DNA of 64,000 bases from Chitinophaga agrisoli. GTDB taxonomy: Bacteria; Bacteroidota; Bacteroidia; Chitinophagales; Chitinophagaceae. The stretch is from positions 1,728,481-1,792,480 of the forward strand of contig NZ_VUOC01000002.1 in the NCBI RefSeq assembly GCF_008386695.1. The letters are read 5' to 3'. Shown piece after piece: positions 8,126-15,940 of the stretch (positions within the stretch are counted from its first letter, which is position 1; every line of letters begins with the position of its first letter). Both the position numbers and the translations under genes were made by a program. The notes below the pieces were generated by a model. It ran no database searches. It was given only the letters and a program-made list of their open reading frames with translations, and was not told the origin of the DNA.

Positions 8126-9835
8126 TCACAGCTGATGATCCACTATAATACCATTTACCCATAGTTTATTACCCCGCCGTTCCGGTTTGCCGTTCACGGG
8201 CATTATCACCAACACGGCCGCTGTTCCCGCGGGCAGAGACAATGCATAACTGCCCTTTGCCTGTGGCGCTATAAATGTATGCGTGACCGTATTATAAATA
8301 CGCGCGGTGGCATCCCCTAGGGGCACTTGCACCGTTTGGGCCTGCGGATGCGGGTTGTAATACAGGTAAGAAGGATAGGCGTCTTCCCGGAAAAAATCGG
8401 TTGCCAGCAGATTCAGTTGCAAAATGCCCGGTACATTGGTAGCGCGGATAATACTGCCAAATATGCCTACATGCCCGCTGCCATATACGCTGAACTGTGA
8501 TACATCCGGGTTGCCGGGGGCCCACAACGGGCCATCTCCTTGTGCTACCGGCGCCCGCAGCTGTGCATACTGCGGATAGGAACTGGTGTGGATAATACCT
8601 TCGTAACCTATTACGCCTTTGGTAATGGCTGCCTGCTGTGGAATGGTCTCATGCTCATCCGGCATGTATTGCGTATAAAAAAAGCGGGCTGCATTAGCCG
8701 CGTGCAGCATCCATTTACCTATGGCCTCTGCATAGGCAGGGTCATACCTTACCAGCGGTATTAAAGGCCAGGCCGCATCAAATGTGTTCATTAAAAAGCC
8801 GTAACCGCCGCGGTCTTTGGTATTGCCTACAATACCGGAAATATCCATCCCGTTCCATACTCCCATCAGCACGCCCCAACCATCCCGGCAATGCGCATCG
8901 CCATTAAAGGTCCACTCCATAAACTGCTGCACATTAAATTGCGTGCCCAGTTCCGCATTGAGCCTTGCCGCCAGGTAAGCGGCAAAAGGCATAAATACTT
9001 CATAAAAGGTATTTGTGTTCTCTTTTTCCAGTGATTGCAGCGCATGTAATGCCGCCTGCAGGTAACGGCGGTCCCCAAACTTCCGGTAAGCGGCATAAAG
9101 CACCCAGGCATGGCCGGCAGCGGCATCCGGCTGCTGACAGATAGCGTTATTCTTTGGCTGCTGCAGTGCATAGTTAAAGAAAGAGTAATGGTAATTGCCC
9201 TGCAGCACGGAATCTGCCTGGCAGAATTTTTCTGCGATGCTCCGGGCCAATGTATCAAACCCCGGCTCATTGGGATACCGGTCGTAAATGGCGTAGAACA
9301 GCATGTTGGGATATACATCATACCACCAGTCACGCCCATAACCGCCACCCAATAAGGCTACTTCCGGACAGGTATTGTTCATCATAATATTCCAGCCGGT
9401 TTCGCGGTTAAAATAGTTCTTTAACATACCCACATAGTTCAAACCCTGCTGCCGGGTTTTATCGACGCCGGTAAGCGTAGCCCCCAGTGTGGCGCCCATG
9501 GTGGCCAGCGCTTCATGGAACATGCCCTTGTTATGCGTGCCCTGCCGCTGATCGTCCAGCGCGGTATAGAGCCCTACTACCGGCTGTGGGAAATTGTGGC
9601 CGCTGCTATCCCACCAAACCAGTGGCCAATGCGCGCCAGTGGCGTTAAAATCAAACACCGTGCTATCAAAGCTGCGGGCCATCGCATACCAGTCTATGAT
9701 CTGCAATGGATGTGGCAGGCTGCTCATGCTGTCTATACGGGCCAGGTGTTTCTGTACAACCGGCGCGGGTGGTGCTTCCCGGCAGCTGCCGGCTAAAAAG
9801 AGAAGCAGGATAGCGATATGGAGACGGGTTTGCAT
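8126..9835 (-). CDS. large lipoprotein of unknown function, possible alpha/alpha-barrel enzyme
   Basis: A 569-residue protein with a lipoprotein signal (hydrophobic segment, then LFLAGSC with Cys as the lipid site), so it should be membrane-anchored outside the cytoplasm. The body is rich in Trp, Tyr and His and looks mostly helical: MFHEALATMGATLG, WNIMMNNTCPE, GRDWWYDVYPNMLFY, QQPDAAAGHAWVLYAAY, GWGVLMGVWNGMD. This pattern resembles six-hairpin alpha/alpha-barrel carbohydrate-active or dehydratase-type enzymes. A C-terminal beta-rich segment from about 480 (VQVPLGDATARIYN) could be a small accessory domain. I do not recognise a named family. It is transcribed alone and converges on lysE. 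Confidence 0.6.
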   Translation of the reverse strand: MQTRLHIAILLLFLAGSCREAPPAPVVQKHLARIDSMSSLPHPLQIIDWYAMARSFDSTVFDFNATGAHWPLVWWDSSGHNFPQPVVGLYTALDDQRQGTHNKGMFHEALATMGATLGATLTGVDKTRQQGLNYVGMLKNYFNRETGWNIMMNNTCPEVALLGGGYGRDWWYDVYPNMLFYAIYDRYPNEPGFDTLARSIAEKFCQADSVLQGNYHYSFFNYALQQPKNNAICQQPDAAAGHAWVLYAAYRKFGDRRYLQAALHALQSLEKENTNTFYEVFMPFAAYLAARLNAELGTQFNVQQFMEWTFNGDAHCRDGWGVLMGVWNGMDISGIVGNTKDRGGYGFLMNTFDAAWPLIPLVRYDPAYAEAIGKWMLHAANAARFFYTQYMPDEHETIPQQAAITKGVIGYEGIIHTSSYPQYAQLRAPVAQGDGPLWAPGNPDVSQFSVYGSGHVGIFGSIIRATNVPGILQLNLLATDFFREDAYPSYLYYNPHPQAQTVQVPLGDATARIYNTVTHTFIAPQAKGSYALSLPAGTAAVLVIMPVNGKPERRGNKLWVNGIIVDHQL

Positions 9836-9859
9836 AACGTGGGTTTGGTATAAGATAGT

Positions 9860-9892
9860 AAAAAAAAGCCCGGCAAAATAATTTGCCGGGCT
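9860..9892 (-). terminator. intrinsic terminator of the GNAT-OsmC-pirin operon
   Basis: A perfect 11-bp stem (AGCCCGGCAAA / TTTGCCGGGCT, 9867-9892) with a 4-base loop. On the minus strand it is followed by a run of eight T, 22 bases after the pirin stop codon. Confidence 0.9.
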
Positions 9893-9913
9893 CTATGTTC
9901 CTGAAGTGGAAAC

Positions 9914-10771
9914 TCAATAATCCAATGTCCCAAACTTACCCTCCGCATAATCCTGTTCCGCCTGCGCTATCTCCTCGTTGGTGTTCATCACAAAATTACC
10001 TTTGGCAGCTACCGGCTCATCGATGGGTTGGGCAGTAAGATATACCAGCTTACTGTCTTCCAGGGCGGTGACCGTAATATCCGTGCCGGCTTGATTGAAC
10101 ACCACCAGGTGATGTTTTTCAATCTCTTCGCCATTTACGGTAAGGGCGCCATCCAGCAGGTATAATAATGTCCAGTCGCCTTCATTGGCAAAGAAGTCTA
10201 TATACTCGCCGCCTTCCATGGTACCAAAGATAGCGGTAACCGGGGTAGGAGGTTTAATAGGCCCCTCCAGCTCATCGTATGTACCGCTTACCAGGTGCAG
10301 GTCTATTCCTGCCTCCTCCGCAATCCGGGGCATTTCCGCGTTGCTGGCCTGCTGGTACCAGGGTGCTGTCATCTTATATTCCGCAGGCACATTCACCCAC
10401 AATTGCACTAGTTCATAATTGCCGCCCTTGGCCAGGAACTCCGGCGTGGGGCCTTCGCTGTGCAGCAGGCCGCTGCCGGCAAACATCCACTGCACTTCAC
10501 CCGCTTTAAGCAGGCCGCTGTTACCTGCAGAATCTTTGTGATAGTTCTCACCCTGGAACAGGAAAGTAACCGGTGCAAAACCGCGGTGTGGATGCGGGTT
10601 TAAACGCACTGGCGGGGAGCCCGCAGGATAGTTACGCTCCGGCATGTGGTGCACCACGATAAAGGGACTGGCAAAGCGGAAATCTTTATGTGGCAGGGAC
10701 TGCAGCACGACCTCGTCGTCGCTTATGTTCTTTTCCCTTCCCAGGAGTATATGATCAATCTGTTTTTTCAT
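9914..10771 (-). CDS. pirin family protein
   Basis: A 285-residue bicupin protein. The N-terminal pirin cupin has the metal-ligand segment PHPHRGFAPVTFLFQG, the usual H-x-H-R-G-F motif, followed by GEVQWMFAGSGLLHSEGP. The C-terminal cupin (PTPVTAIFGTMEGGEY, then LLYLLDGALTVNG) is better conserved in fold than in metal ligands. Pirins include quercetinase-like dioxygenases and transcription cofactors, so the precise role is open. It is the last gene of a three-gene operon (GNAT, OsmC, pirin), 18 bases after the OsmC gene, and ends at a strong terminator. The mix suggests an oxidative or xenobiotic stress unit. Confidence 0.92.
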   Translation of the reverse strand: MKKQIDHILLGREKNISDDEVVLQSLPHKDFRFASPFIVVHHMPERNYPAGSPPVRLNPHPHRGFAPVTFLFQGENYHKDSAGNSGLLKAGEVQWMFAGSGLLHSEGPTPEFLAKGGNYELVQLWVNVPAEYKMTAPWYQQASNAEMPRIAEEAGIDLHLVSGTYDELEGPIKPPTPVTAIFGTMEGGEYIDFFANEGDWTLLYLLDGALTVNGEEIEKHHLVVFNQAGTDITVTALEDSKLVYLTAQPIDEPVAAKGNFVMNTNEEIAQAEQDYAEGKFGTLDY

Positions 10772-10789
10772 ATTAATGCGTTTAACGTT

Positions 10790-11206
10790 TTACGATGTTT
10801 GCAGGATGGTAACAATATCACTGGGTTTGCTTAAGAGGCGGTGCACGGGACAGGCCTTTGCTATCTCGAGCAAACGGGCCTGCTGCGCTTCATCCAGCTC
10901 GCCGGTGACGGCTAATTCACATAAAAAAGTATTATGGCCGGACGGCATCTCCTCCCCTTTTACCAGGTCTACCTTTACCCTGATCAGGTCTACTTTCCAT
11001 TTTTTACGGGCGGCATACATACGCACGGTAATGACCTTACAGGTAGCCAGGGCCGTACACAGGTAATCGCTGGGCGCGGGGCCGGTATCTTCGCCCCCTA
11101 TGTCCGGCAGCTCATCCGCCAGCAGCATATGCTGGTGTACTTTTATATCAGTGGAGTAATGCGCTCCGCTGTTTTCCGCTTCGGCGGTGGCAATGATCTT
11201 TGGCAA
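10790..11206 (-). CDS. OsmC/Ohr-family peroxiredoxin-like protein
   Basis: A 138-residue OsmC-family protein. The two family cysteines are visible in ALATCKVITVRMYA and AKACPVHRLLS; in OsmC and Ohr they form the peroxidatic pair that reduces organic hydroperoxides. The start is TTG (MPKIIATAEAEN after initiation); no ATG is available until residue 27, which would remove the first strand, so TTG is kept with some doubt. It follows the GNAT gene after 10 bases and precedes pirin by 18, which fits a shared stress-response operon. Confidence 0.9.
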   Translation of the reverse strand: MPKIIATAEAENSGAHYSTDIKVHQHMLLADELPDIGGEDTGPAPSDYLCTALATCKVITVRMYAARKKWKVDLIRVKVDLVKGEEMPSGHNTFLCELAVTGELDEAQQARLLEIAKACPVHRLLSKPSDIVTILQTS

Positions 11207-11216
11207 AGTGATGGTT

Positions 11217-11555
11217 TTAAAGCTGTTCGTCTATATGTCCGTCTGTTCCCTGACCGTCGGTGGGCGATGGCGTCCACAGATCCGCGTACTCCTCCGGATG
11301 TCTTTTAAACTGCGCATATACATACGGGCAAAGTGGTTTCACCTGGAGGTGATGCTCCCGCGCATACCCCACCATCGTATTGAGGAGTTGCCGGGCAAAC
11401 CCTTTGCCTTCTGCTTCCGGTACCACTTCTGTATGGAAAGCAATGATATGGGTACCGGTGATGCCGATCATCATTTCGCCCATCTGTTTCCCATCTTCCA
11501 TCAATAAAAAGGAACCACGCCCTTTTTCATTGAGTACTGTTTTAATTTCAACCAT
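11217..11555 (-). CDS. GNAT-family N-acetyltransferase (YjdJ type)
   Basis: A 112-residue single-domain acetyltransferase. The acetyl-CoA-binding region is VVPEAEGKGFARQLLNTMVGYA, with the family's Q/R-x-x-G-x-G/A pattern as EGKGFA, and the C-terminal PLCPYVYAQFKRHPEEYADLW is typical of the short YjdJ-like group. I chose the ATG at 11555 (MVEIKTVLNEKG). An upstream in-frame start at 11672 would extend into the divergent Crp gene and adds sequence unlike the family. It is the first gene of the GNAT-OsmC-pirin operon. Confidence 0.85.
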   Translation of the reverse strand: MVEIKTVLNEKGRGSFLLMEDGKQMGEMMIGITGTHIIAFHTEVVPEAEGKGFARQLLNTMVGYAREHHLQVKPLCPYVYAQFKRHPEEYADLWTPSPTDGQGTDGHIDEQL

Positions 11556-11575
11556 AATTTCAGCTTTTGCCTGGT

Positions 11576-11609
11576 CCGCAAGGTAGATAAAAAAATTATT
11601 AACTTGCGG
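11576..11609. promoter_or_regulatory. inverted repeat between divergent GNAT and Crp/Fnr genes
   Basis: Perfect 7-bp arms CCGCAAG (11576-11582) and CTTGCGG (11603-11609) flank an A/T-rich 20-bp spacer in the 64-bp gap between the two divergent start codons. It is well placed to be an operator acting on both promoters, perhaps for the adjacent Crp/Fnr protein. The half-site spacing of 27 bp is not the classical CRP one. Confidence 0.4.
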
Positions 11610-11619
11610 GCCTACCCTT

Positions 11620-12198
11620 ATGTACGATATTCTGCTTAAATATATCAGCGAGCATGCTACCTCTCCCATCACTGAAGAAGGAGCCAGTCTTATCAGGGCG
11701 GCATTCGTCTATAAAAAACTGCGCAGGAAACAATACCTGCTGCAGGAAGGGGATGTAAGCAAATATTTGTCCTTTATTCTCAAAGGCGCTATACGGCAAT
11801 ACACTGTTAATGAAAAGGGGATGGAACATATTGTGCGCTTTGGTATAGAAGGCTGGTGGACAAGTGATCGCGAAAGTTTTGAAATGGGCACGCCTTCCAG
11901 ATATAATATAGACGCCTGGGAAGAAACGGAATTGCTGCAAATCTCCCGCGAAAAGTACGTGGAACTTTTTAATACCGTACCGGCCATCCAGGAAATGACC
12001 CAGGAACTGGACCGGCGTGGCGCCATTGCCGCGCAAAAACGGATCCATTCCGCCATTAGCCTCACGGCAGAAGAACGCTACCTGAACCTGGTGCAAACAC
12101 ACCCCATGTTCCTGCAACGCTTTCCGCAGAATATGATCGCCTCTTACCTGGGCATCTCCCCGGAAACGCTTAGCCGGATCCGCAAGCAATCTAAATAA
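11620..12198 (+). CDS. Crp/Fnr-family transcriptional regulator
   Basis: A 192-residue regulator with a cyclic-nucleotide-binding-like beta barrel (about residues 5-125; LRRKQYLLQEGDVSKYLSFI, LKGAIRQYTVNEKGMEH) and a C-terminal helix-turn-helix (about 150-192; FPQNMIASYLGISPETLSRIRKQ). No Fnr-type N-terminal cysteine cluster is present, so it does not look like an iron-sulphur oxygen sensor. This short type is abundant in Bacteroidota and its ligand is usually unknown. It is divergent from the GNAT-OsmC-pirin operon and is followed by a terminator and an SDR gene, both possible targets. Confidence 0.93.
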   Translation: MYDILLKYISEHATSPITEEGASLIRAAFVYKKLRRKQYLLQEGDVSKYLSFILKGAIRQYTVNEKGMEHIVRFGIEGWWTSDRESFEMGTPSRYNIDAWEETELLQISREKYVELFNTVPAIQEMTQELDRRGAIAAQKRIHSAISLTAEERYLNLVQTHPMFLQRFPQNMIASYLGISPETLSRIRKQSK

Positions 12199-12222
12199 TA
12201 CAAATAGTATCTATCGTGCTGC

Positions 12223-12251
12223 AGGATTGATAAATGTCAATCCTTTTTTTT
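12223..12251 (+). terminator. intrinsic terminator after the Crp/Fnr gene
   Basis: An 8-bp perfect stem AGGATTGA / TCAATCCT with a 6-base loop, followed directly by eight T. It lies 24 bases after the Crp/Fnr stop. Confidence 0.88.
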
Positions 12252-12293
12252 GCCATTTATCATTTCCGGCCCAGCTGGCCTGATGGACCTTTG

Positions 12294-12322
12294 TGATGTA
12301 AAAACAATCCATCATTACATCA
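12294..12322. promoter_or_regulatory. inverted repeat upstream of the SDR gene
   Basis: Perfect 8-bp arms TGATGTAA (12294-12301) and TTACATCA (12315-12322) with a 13-bp spacer end 13 bases before the SDR start codon. The half sites lie two helical turns apart, as expected for a dimeric regulator, and the site probably covers the promoter. The neighbouring Crp/Fnr protein is a candidate, but this is inference. Confidence 0.5.
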
Positions 12323-12335
12323 TAAAACCATACAA

Positions 12336-13199
12336 ATGTCAAAGACAGTTTTCATTACAGGCACCAGCACCGGTTTTGGTAAACTGGCCACCATTACCCT
12401 CTCTAAAGCCGGTCATACTGTTATTGCCGCTATGCGCGGTGTTACAGGAAAAAATGCCGCTGTGGCAAAGGAGTTATCCGCCCTTCCTAATGTGGACGTA
12501 GTAGAAATGGAGGTTACCAGCGATAGCTCTGTACAGGAAGCTGTACAGCAATCGTTACGCAAACACGGCAAGATAGACGTACTGGTAAATAATGCCGCCA
12601 TGGCGGGATACGGTCCGTTGGAAGCCTATTCCCTGGACCAGGTAAGAAGTATGCTGGACGTAAACCTGTTTGGTGTGCTGCGCACCTACCAGGCGGTACT
12701 GCCATCTATGCGGGCTAACGGCAATGGGCTTATCATTAATATCACTACCGGCGCCAGCGGTTTTACCCTCCCCTTTATGGTGCCCTACCTGATCTCCAAA
12801 TTTGGTGTAGAAACCATTACAGAAGGCGGGCACGGTGAGCTGCAAAGGTTTGGGATTGAGACCGTATCCATACAGCCGGGCGTATACCCTACGGAAATGA
12901 ACACGGGCGTTAAGACCGGCATACATGCGGACCGGCAGGATATATTTGCCGCCTACGGCGAGGAGACTGCCCAGGCAATGCAATCCGTAGGCGCTACTTT
13001 TGGGCAACGGATGGCTGAATTTAAGCCGGATCCCCAGATGATAGCCGACGGCATATTAGCATTGGTAAATATGGCAAAAGGTACCCGGCCGCTGCGTTAC
13101 CCGCTGGATATCATTGCGGAAGGTACCGATAAGGATTTCATTGACGCGCGCGCTGCCCTTAAAGAGAAATGGCTGGCAAAGTATTTTAAGTTAGCATAA
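12336..13199 (+). CDS. short-chain dehydrogenase/reductase
   Basis: A 287-residue classical SDR. The cofactor motif is ITGTSTGFGKL at the N-terminus (TGxxxGxG), followed by NNAAMAGYG, and the catalytic Ser/Tyr/Lys region is INITTGASGF, then VPYLISKFGVET, with the Tyr-x-x-x-Lys intact. Members with this sequence style are annotated as NAD(P)-dependent oxidoreductases with unknown substrate. It stands alone between a terminator and the DinB gene, behind a conspicuous inverted repeat. Confidence 0.92.
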   Translation: MSKTVFITGTSTGFGKLATITLSKAGHTVIAAMRGVTGKNAAVAKELSALPNVDVVEMEVTSDSSVQEAVQQSLRKHGKIDVLVNNAAMAGYGPLEAYSLDQVRSMLDVNLFGVLRTYQAVLPSMRANGNGLIINITTGASGFTLPFMVPYLISKFGVETITEGGHGELQRFGIETVSIQPGVYPTEMNTGVKTGIHADRQDIFAAYGEETAQAMQSVGATFGQRMAEFKPDPQMIADGILALVNMAKGTRPLRYPLDIIAEGTDKDFIDARAALKEKWLAKYFKLA

Positions 13200-13267
13200 A
13201 CACAATATTACCATCCCGCCGGCATGGAAAACATTCACTAACTTGCTTACCGAAAAAAATCATTAGG

Positions 13268-13744
13268 ATGGAACAGCAGCAATTATTTGTAAGAGTGGCT
13301 TTACACGCATGGGAAGTAAATGTAAGAAGAGCCACTACTATCTTTGACAAGTTTACGGATGAGCAGTTACTCACGGAAATAGCGCCAGGAAAGAACACGC
13401 CTTTTTACCTGCTGGGGCACCTGATAGCGGTGCATGACAGGATGCTGCCGCTGCTGGGACTGGGCGAAGCCCAATACCCGCAACTGGTGGAAGCCTTTAT
13501 AAATAACCCGGACAAGGCTATACAGGAAGTACCAACCGTGAAAGAGCTGCGCGACTGGTGGACAAATATTCATGAAGCACTGGCCGGACATTTTAAACAG
13601 CTAACGCCTGCAGAATGGTTACAGAAACATACCGCAATGACGGACGAGGATTATGAAAAAGATCCCACCCGTAACCGCCTGGCAGTGCTGATTAACCGTA
13701 CCAACCACCTCTCCTATCACATAGGGCAGCTGGTACTGGCTTAA
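13268..13744 (+). CDS. DinB-family protein
   Basis: A 158-residue four-helix-bundle DinB-like protein. The expected metal-binding histidines are visible in FYLLGHLIAVHDRM and in the C-terminal NHLSYHIGQLVLA. DinB/YfiT proteins are putative thiol-dependent S-transferases or metal hydrolases, and Bacteroidota have many copies. Bacillithiol is a plausible thiol here, since a YtxJ homologue is encoded at 63274-63603. It converges on the Nei/Fpg gene, with only 6 bases between the stops. Confidence 0.85.
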   Translation: MEQQQLFVRVALHAWEVNVRRATTIFDKFTDEQLLTEIAPGKNTPFYLLGHLIAVHDRMLPLLGLGEAQYPQLVEAFINNPDKAIQEVPTVKELRDWWTNIHEALAGHFKQLTPAEWLQKHTAMTDEDYEKDPTRNRLAVLINRTNHLSYHIGQLVLA

Positions 13745-13750
13745 CAAAAG

Positions 13751-14482
13751 CTATTTATACAATACCTGGCAATTATTGCAAAAGAAACTACGACGGTTTG
13801 TTTTGCCAAGATGCTCCCGGATCAACGGAATGTTGCACCGGGGGCATATTTTTTTTGTATGCGCCAGCCAGTGCTTTTTTAACTCATAGGCCTTTTTCCA
13901 TTTCAGGAAATCGTAACTGTAATTCATGGCCTCCTTTATAAGCAGGTTTAATTGCTTCTGTGGCAGCGCACCTACGCTGCTTTTAGGATGCACCCGTATA
14001 CGGAACAATACTTCGTTTTTGATAATGTTGCCTACCCCGGCAAAAATATTTTGATCCAGCAAGGCATCACAAACCAGGAGATCCGGCATGGCGAGCAATT
14101 TTTTCTTTGCCTTGCGCGGGCTCCAGCTATCGCTGAGCACATCCGCGCTCCAGTCGTAGATCTCATCCAGCGGCTCCGTGATCAGCTTTACAGAGCAGGC
14201 GTAAAAATTAAGGATACCATTCTTGAACTGCAGGAAAAAACGGGGCGGGGCATCCTTTTCTTCGTTGATGCGGTAGGAACCGAACAACATAAAATGTATA
14301 CGGATGGTGAAGGCAGGGAAACAGATGAGGAAATGTTTACCCCAGCTTTTAAAATCAGTGACCGGGAGCCCAATCAGCTCAGGCATCTCTATCTTTGTAT
14401 TGCCCCCGGCACTGACGACTTTTTTACCCTTAAAGGCTTGTACTGCTTCCTTTAATATAACTATGGACGGTCCTTCCGGCAT
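13751..14482 (-). CDS. Fpg/Nei-family DNA glycosylase (endonuclease VIII-like)
   Basis: A 243-residue bifunctional DNA glycosylase/AP lyase for oxidised bases. The N-terminus is MPEGPSIV with catalytic Pro2 and Glu3. The conserved Lys is in SWGKHFLI, the helix-two-turn-helix is around DQNIFAGVGNIIKNEVLF, and a C-terminal zinc finger runs CPRC ... CNNC with the Arg-containing loop TNRRSFFC. The Asn/Lys/Arg set supports activity. The absence of a PELPEV start suggests the Nei-like branch, not true MutM. The start codon sits at the foot of a 9-bp inverted repeat (14482-14508). Confidence 0.9.
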   Translation of the reverse strand: MPEGPSIVILKEAVQAFKGKKVVSAGGNTKIEMPELIGLPVTDFKSWGKHFLICFPAFTIRIHFMLFGSYRINEEKDAPPRFFLQFKNGILNFYACSVKLITEPLDEIYDWSADVLSDSWSPRKAKKKLLAMPDLLVCDALLDQNIFAGVGNIIKNEVLFRIRVHPKSSVGALPQKQLNLLIKEAMNYSYDFLKWKKAYELKKHWLAHTKKICPRCNIPLIREHLGKTNRRSFFCNNCQVLYK

Positions 14483-14508
14483 ATCATCAGTATTTACTGC
14501 TGATGATA
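14482..14508 (-). promoter_or_regulatory. perfect inverted repeat abutting the glycosylase start codon
   Basis: TATCATCAG-N9-CTGATGATA, 9-bp perfect arms. The last base of the repeat on the minus strand is the A of the glycosylase ATG. In RNA this hairpin would occupy the ribosome-binding region; in DNA it is a good dimer operator. GACATTTG just upstream (14509-14516, minus strand) is one mismatch from TAnnTTTG, which would put the transcription start inside the repeat. Confidence 0.5.
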
Positions 14509-14526
14509 CAAATGTCAGACCAGCCC

Positions 14527-14952
14527 TTAATGCACGATCTTGTTGGTGTACCAGTTACGGTCATAGTACACGAAGAAAGAGAGCCAGATGGTCCTTGACA
14601 AACGCATCAGTAACGGCTGCATAATAAGCAGGATAACGGCATTTACCCCAATCCACCAGAACAGGCGGTTGTCATATACGGATATGCCTATAAATAACCA
14701 CCAGGCAATAAAGCTGGCCACGCTTAACGCAATAGAAAGGGCATAACTTACATAACCGGTGCCAAAGTAGAAGCCGGTTTCCGGTTCAAAAGGCTGGCCG
14801 CACACATCACAATACTCGTTCATGTCCATAAAATCTTTCAGGCGGTAGGGATGGGAATGTTTGTACAGCTTACCCTGCCGGCAGCGCGGACATTTATTCT
14901 GTAATACGCTGAGCAGAAGGTTCGGTTTGCTGTCTTGTTGATGGGCACACAT
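14527..14952 (-). CDS. DUF983 family membrane protein
   Basis: A 141-residue protein with two zinc-ribbon cysteine pairs near the N-terminus (CPRCRQGKLY and CDVCGQPF) followed by two hydrophobic helices (roughly residues 70-95 and 100-120). This is the DUF983 layout. The family is widespread and of unknown function; the four cysteines suggest a metal site on the cytoplasmic side of the inner membrane. It lies 15 bases after the AraC-type gene and 44 bases before the glycosylase on the same strand, so it may be read from the AraC promoter. Confidence 0.88.
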   Translation of the reverse strand: MCAHQQDSKPNLLLSVLQNKCPRCRQGKLYKHSHPYRLKDFMDMNEYCDVCGQPFEPETGFYFGTGYVSYALSIALSVASFIAWWLFIGISVYDNRLFWWIGVNAVILLIMQPLLMRLSRTIWLSFFVYYDRNWYTNKIVH

Positions 14953-14967
14953 AGTATGGTAATTTTT

Positions 14968-15846
14968 TTAATGACTGATTTGTTTCCTGAAGGTTTCCGG
15001 GGTAATGCCCACATTCTTTTTAAAGAAGCGGTTAAAGTAAGAGTTATCCTGGAAGTTCAGGTGGTAAGCAATTTCTGTAACGGTGAGCTCATGGTTGACC
15101 AGCAGCCTTTTGGCCTCCAGCATAATACGGTCGCGGATAAGCTCTCCTGCGGTCTTACCCAGCAGGTCCTGGCACAGGGCGTTCAGATGGTTAGGCGTTA
15201 CATACAGCAGCTCCGCATATTCCTTGGGTAGCCGGATGGTATTATAATGCCGGTTGATGAGTTGCTGGAAATTGTTCAGCAGCAGCTGTTTCTGTTTAGG
15301 TATATGCCTGGGCGTGATGGTAGCAATGCTCCGCTCCAGCCGGATGAACAGTTCCAGCAGATAGGTACGGATCATATCCAGACCAGCGCCCTTTGGTTGC
15401 TCCAGCTCCTCCAGCATGCGCTCAAACAAGGTTGCCGCAGCCGGCTGCAAACTCACGGGCAGCTGGATAACAGCTTCCTTAGAATCGCCCTGCAGGAAAC
15501 TGAAACGTTCCAGGTAATGCTGATCGCTTAAAAAAGACTGGAAGAAAGCGGGTGAAAAATGCACCAGGTAACCTTCTACATCGCTATCAAAATGCCAGCT
15601 ATGCACCTGGCCCGGCGCCATAAAATATACCTGGTAAGGCTGTATGGTAAAGCTGGTGAAATCAATGGTATAACTGCCACTCCCCTGGATAAACATCACC
15701 AGGTGATAAAAGGAGTGGCCGTGCTGACGGTGCAGGTGGTGATATTCCCGTGCGTAAGGTCCCAGGCGTTTTACCAGCAGGTCCCGCTGGGTATGCCCCG
15801 GGATGATGCTGTAAATATCGTACACTGGTATGTTAGCTCTGACCAT
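14968..15846 (-). CDS. AraC-family transcriptional regulator
   Basis: A 292-residue regulator with an N-terminal cupin-like sensor (GPYAREYHHLHRQHGHSFY, then YQVYFMAPGQVHSWHF) and a C-terminal double helix-turn-helix (YVTPNHLNALCQDLLGKTAG, then ELTVTEIAYHLNFQDNSYFN and FKKNVGITPETFRKQ). I chose the ATG at 15846. A GTG start at 15870 would use the last G of the -7 element TAATTTTG, so it could not be in the mRNA. The ligand is unknown. DUF983 follows after 15 bases. Confidence 0.92.
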   Translation of the reverse strand: MVRANIPVYDIYSIIPGHTQRDLLVKRLGPYAREYHHLHRQHGHSFYHLVMFIQGSGSYTIDFTSFTIQPYQVYFMAPGQVHSWHFDSDVEGYLVHFSPAFFQSFLSDQHYLERFSFLQGDSKEAVIQLPVSLQPAAATLFERMLEELEQPKGAGLDMIRTYLLELFIRLERSIATITPRHIPKQKQLLLNNFQQLINRHYNTIRLPKEYAELLYVTPNHLNALCQDLLGKTAGELIRDRIMLEAKRLLVNHELTVTEIAYHLNFQDNSYFNRFFKKNVGITPETFRKQISH

Positions 15847-15869
15847 TATATCCTGGCTTTTGTACGACA

Positions 15870-15898
15870 CAAAATTAAGCTGGCGGTCATCACCCCAA
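15870..15898 (-). promoter_or_regulatory. promoter of the AraC-type gene
   Basis: On the minus strand TTG (15898-15896) is followed after 18 bases by TAATTTTG (15877-15870), an exact TAnnTTTG -7 element. Transcription should start near 15863, leaving a leader of about 17 bases. This placement decides the start codon at 15846. Confidence 0.65.
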
Positions 15899-15940
15899 TG
15901 GGACCAAACAGGGATGTTATGGTACTTTTTACCGTTTGGG

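Noticed and set aside
12227-12240. TTGAT-AAAT-GTCAA as an FNR-type box next to a Crp/Fnr gene
   Set aside because: The sequence is the stem and loop of a hairpin followed directly by eight T, 24 bases after a stop codon; a terminator explains it better. It also has one mismatch from the FNR box.
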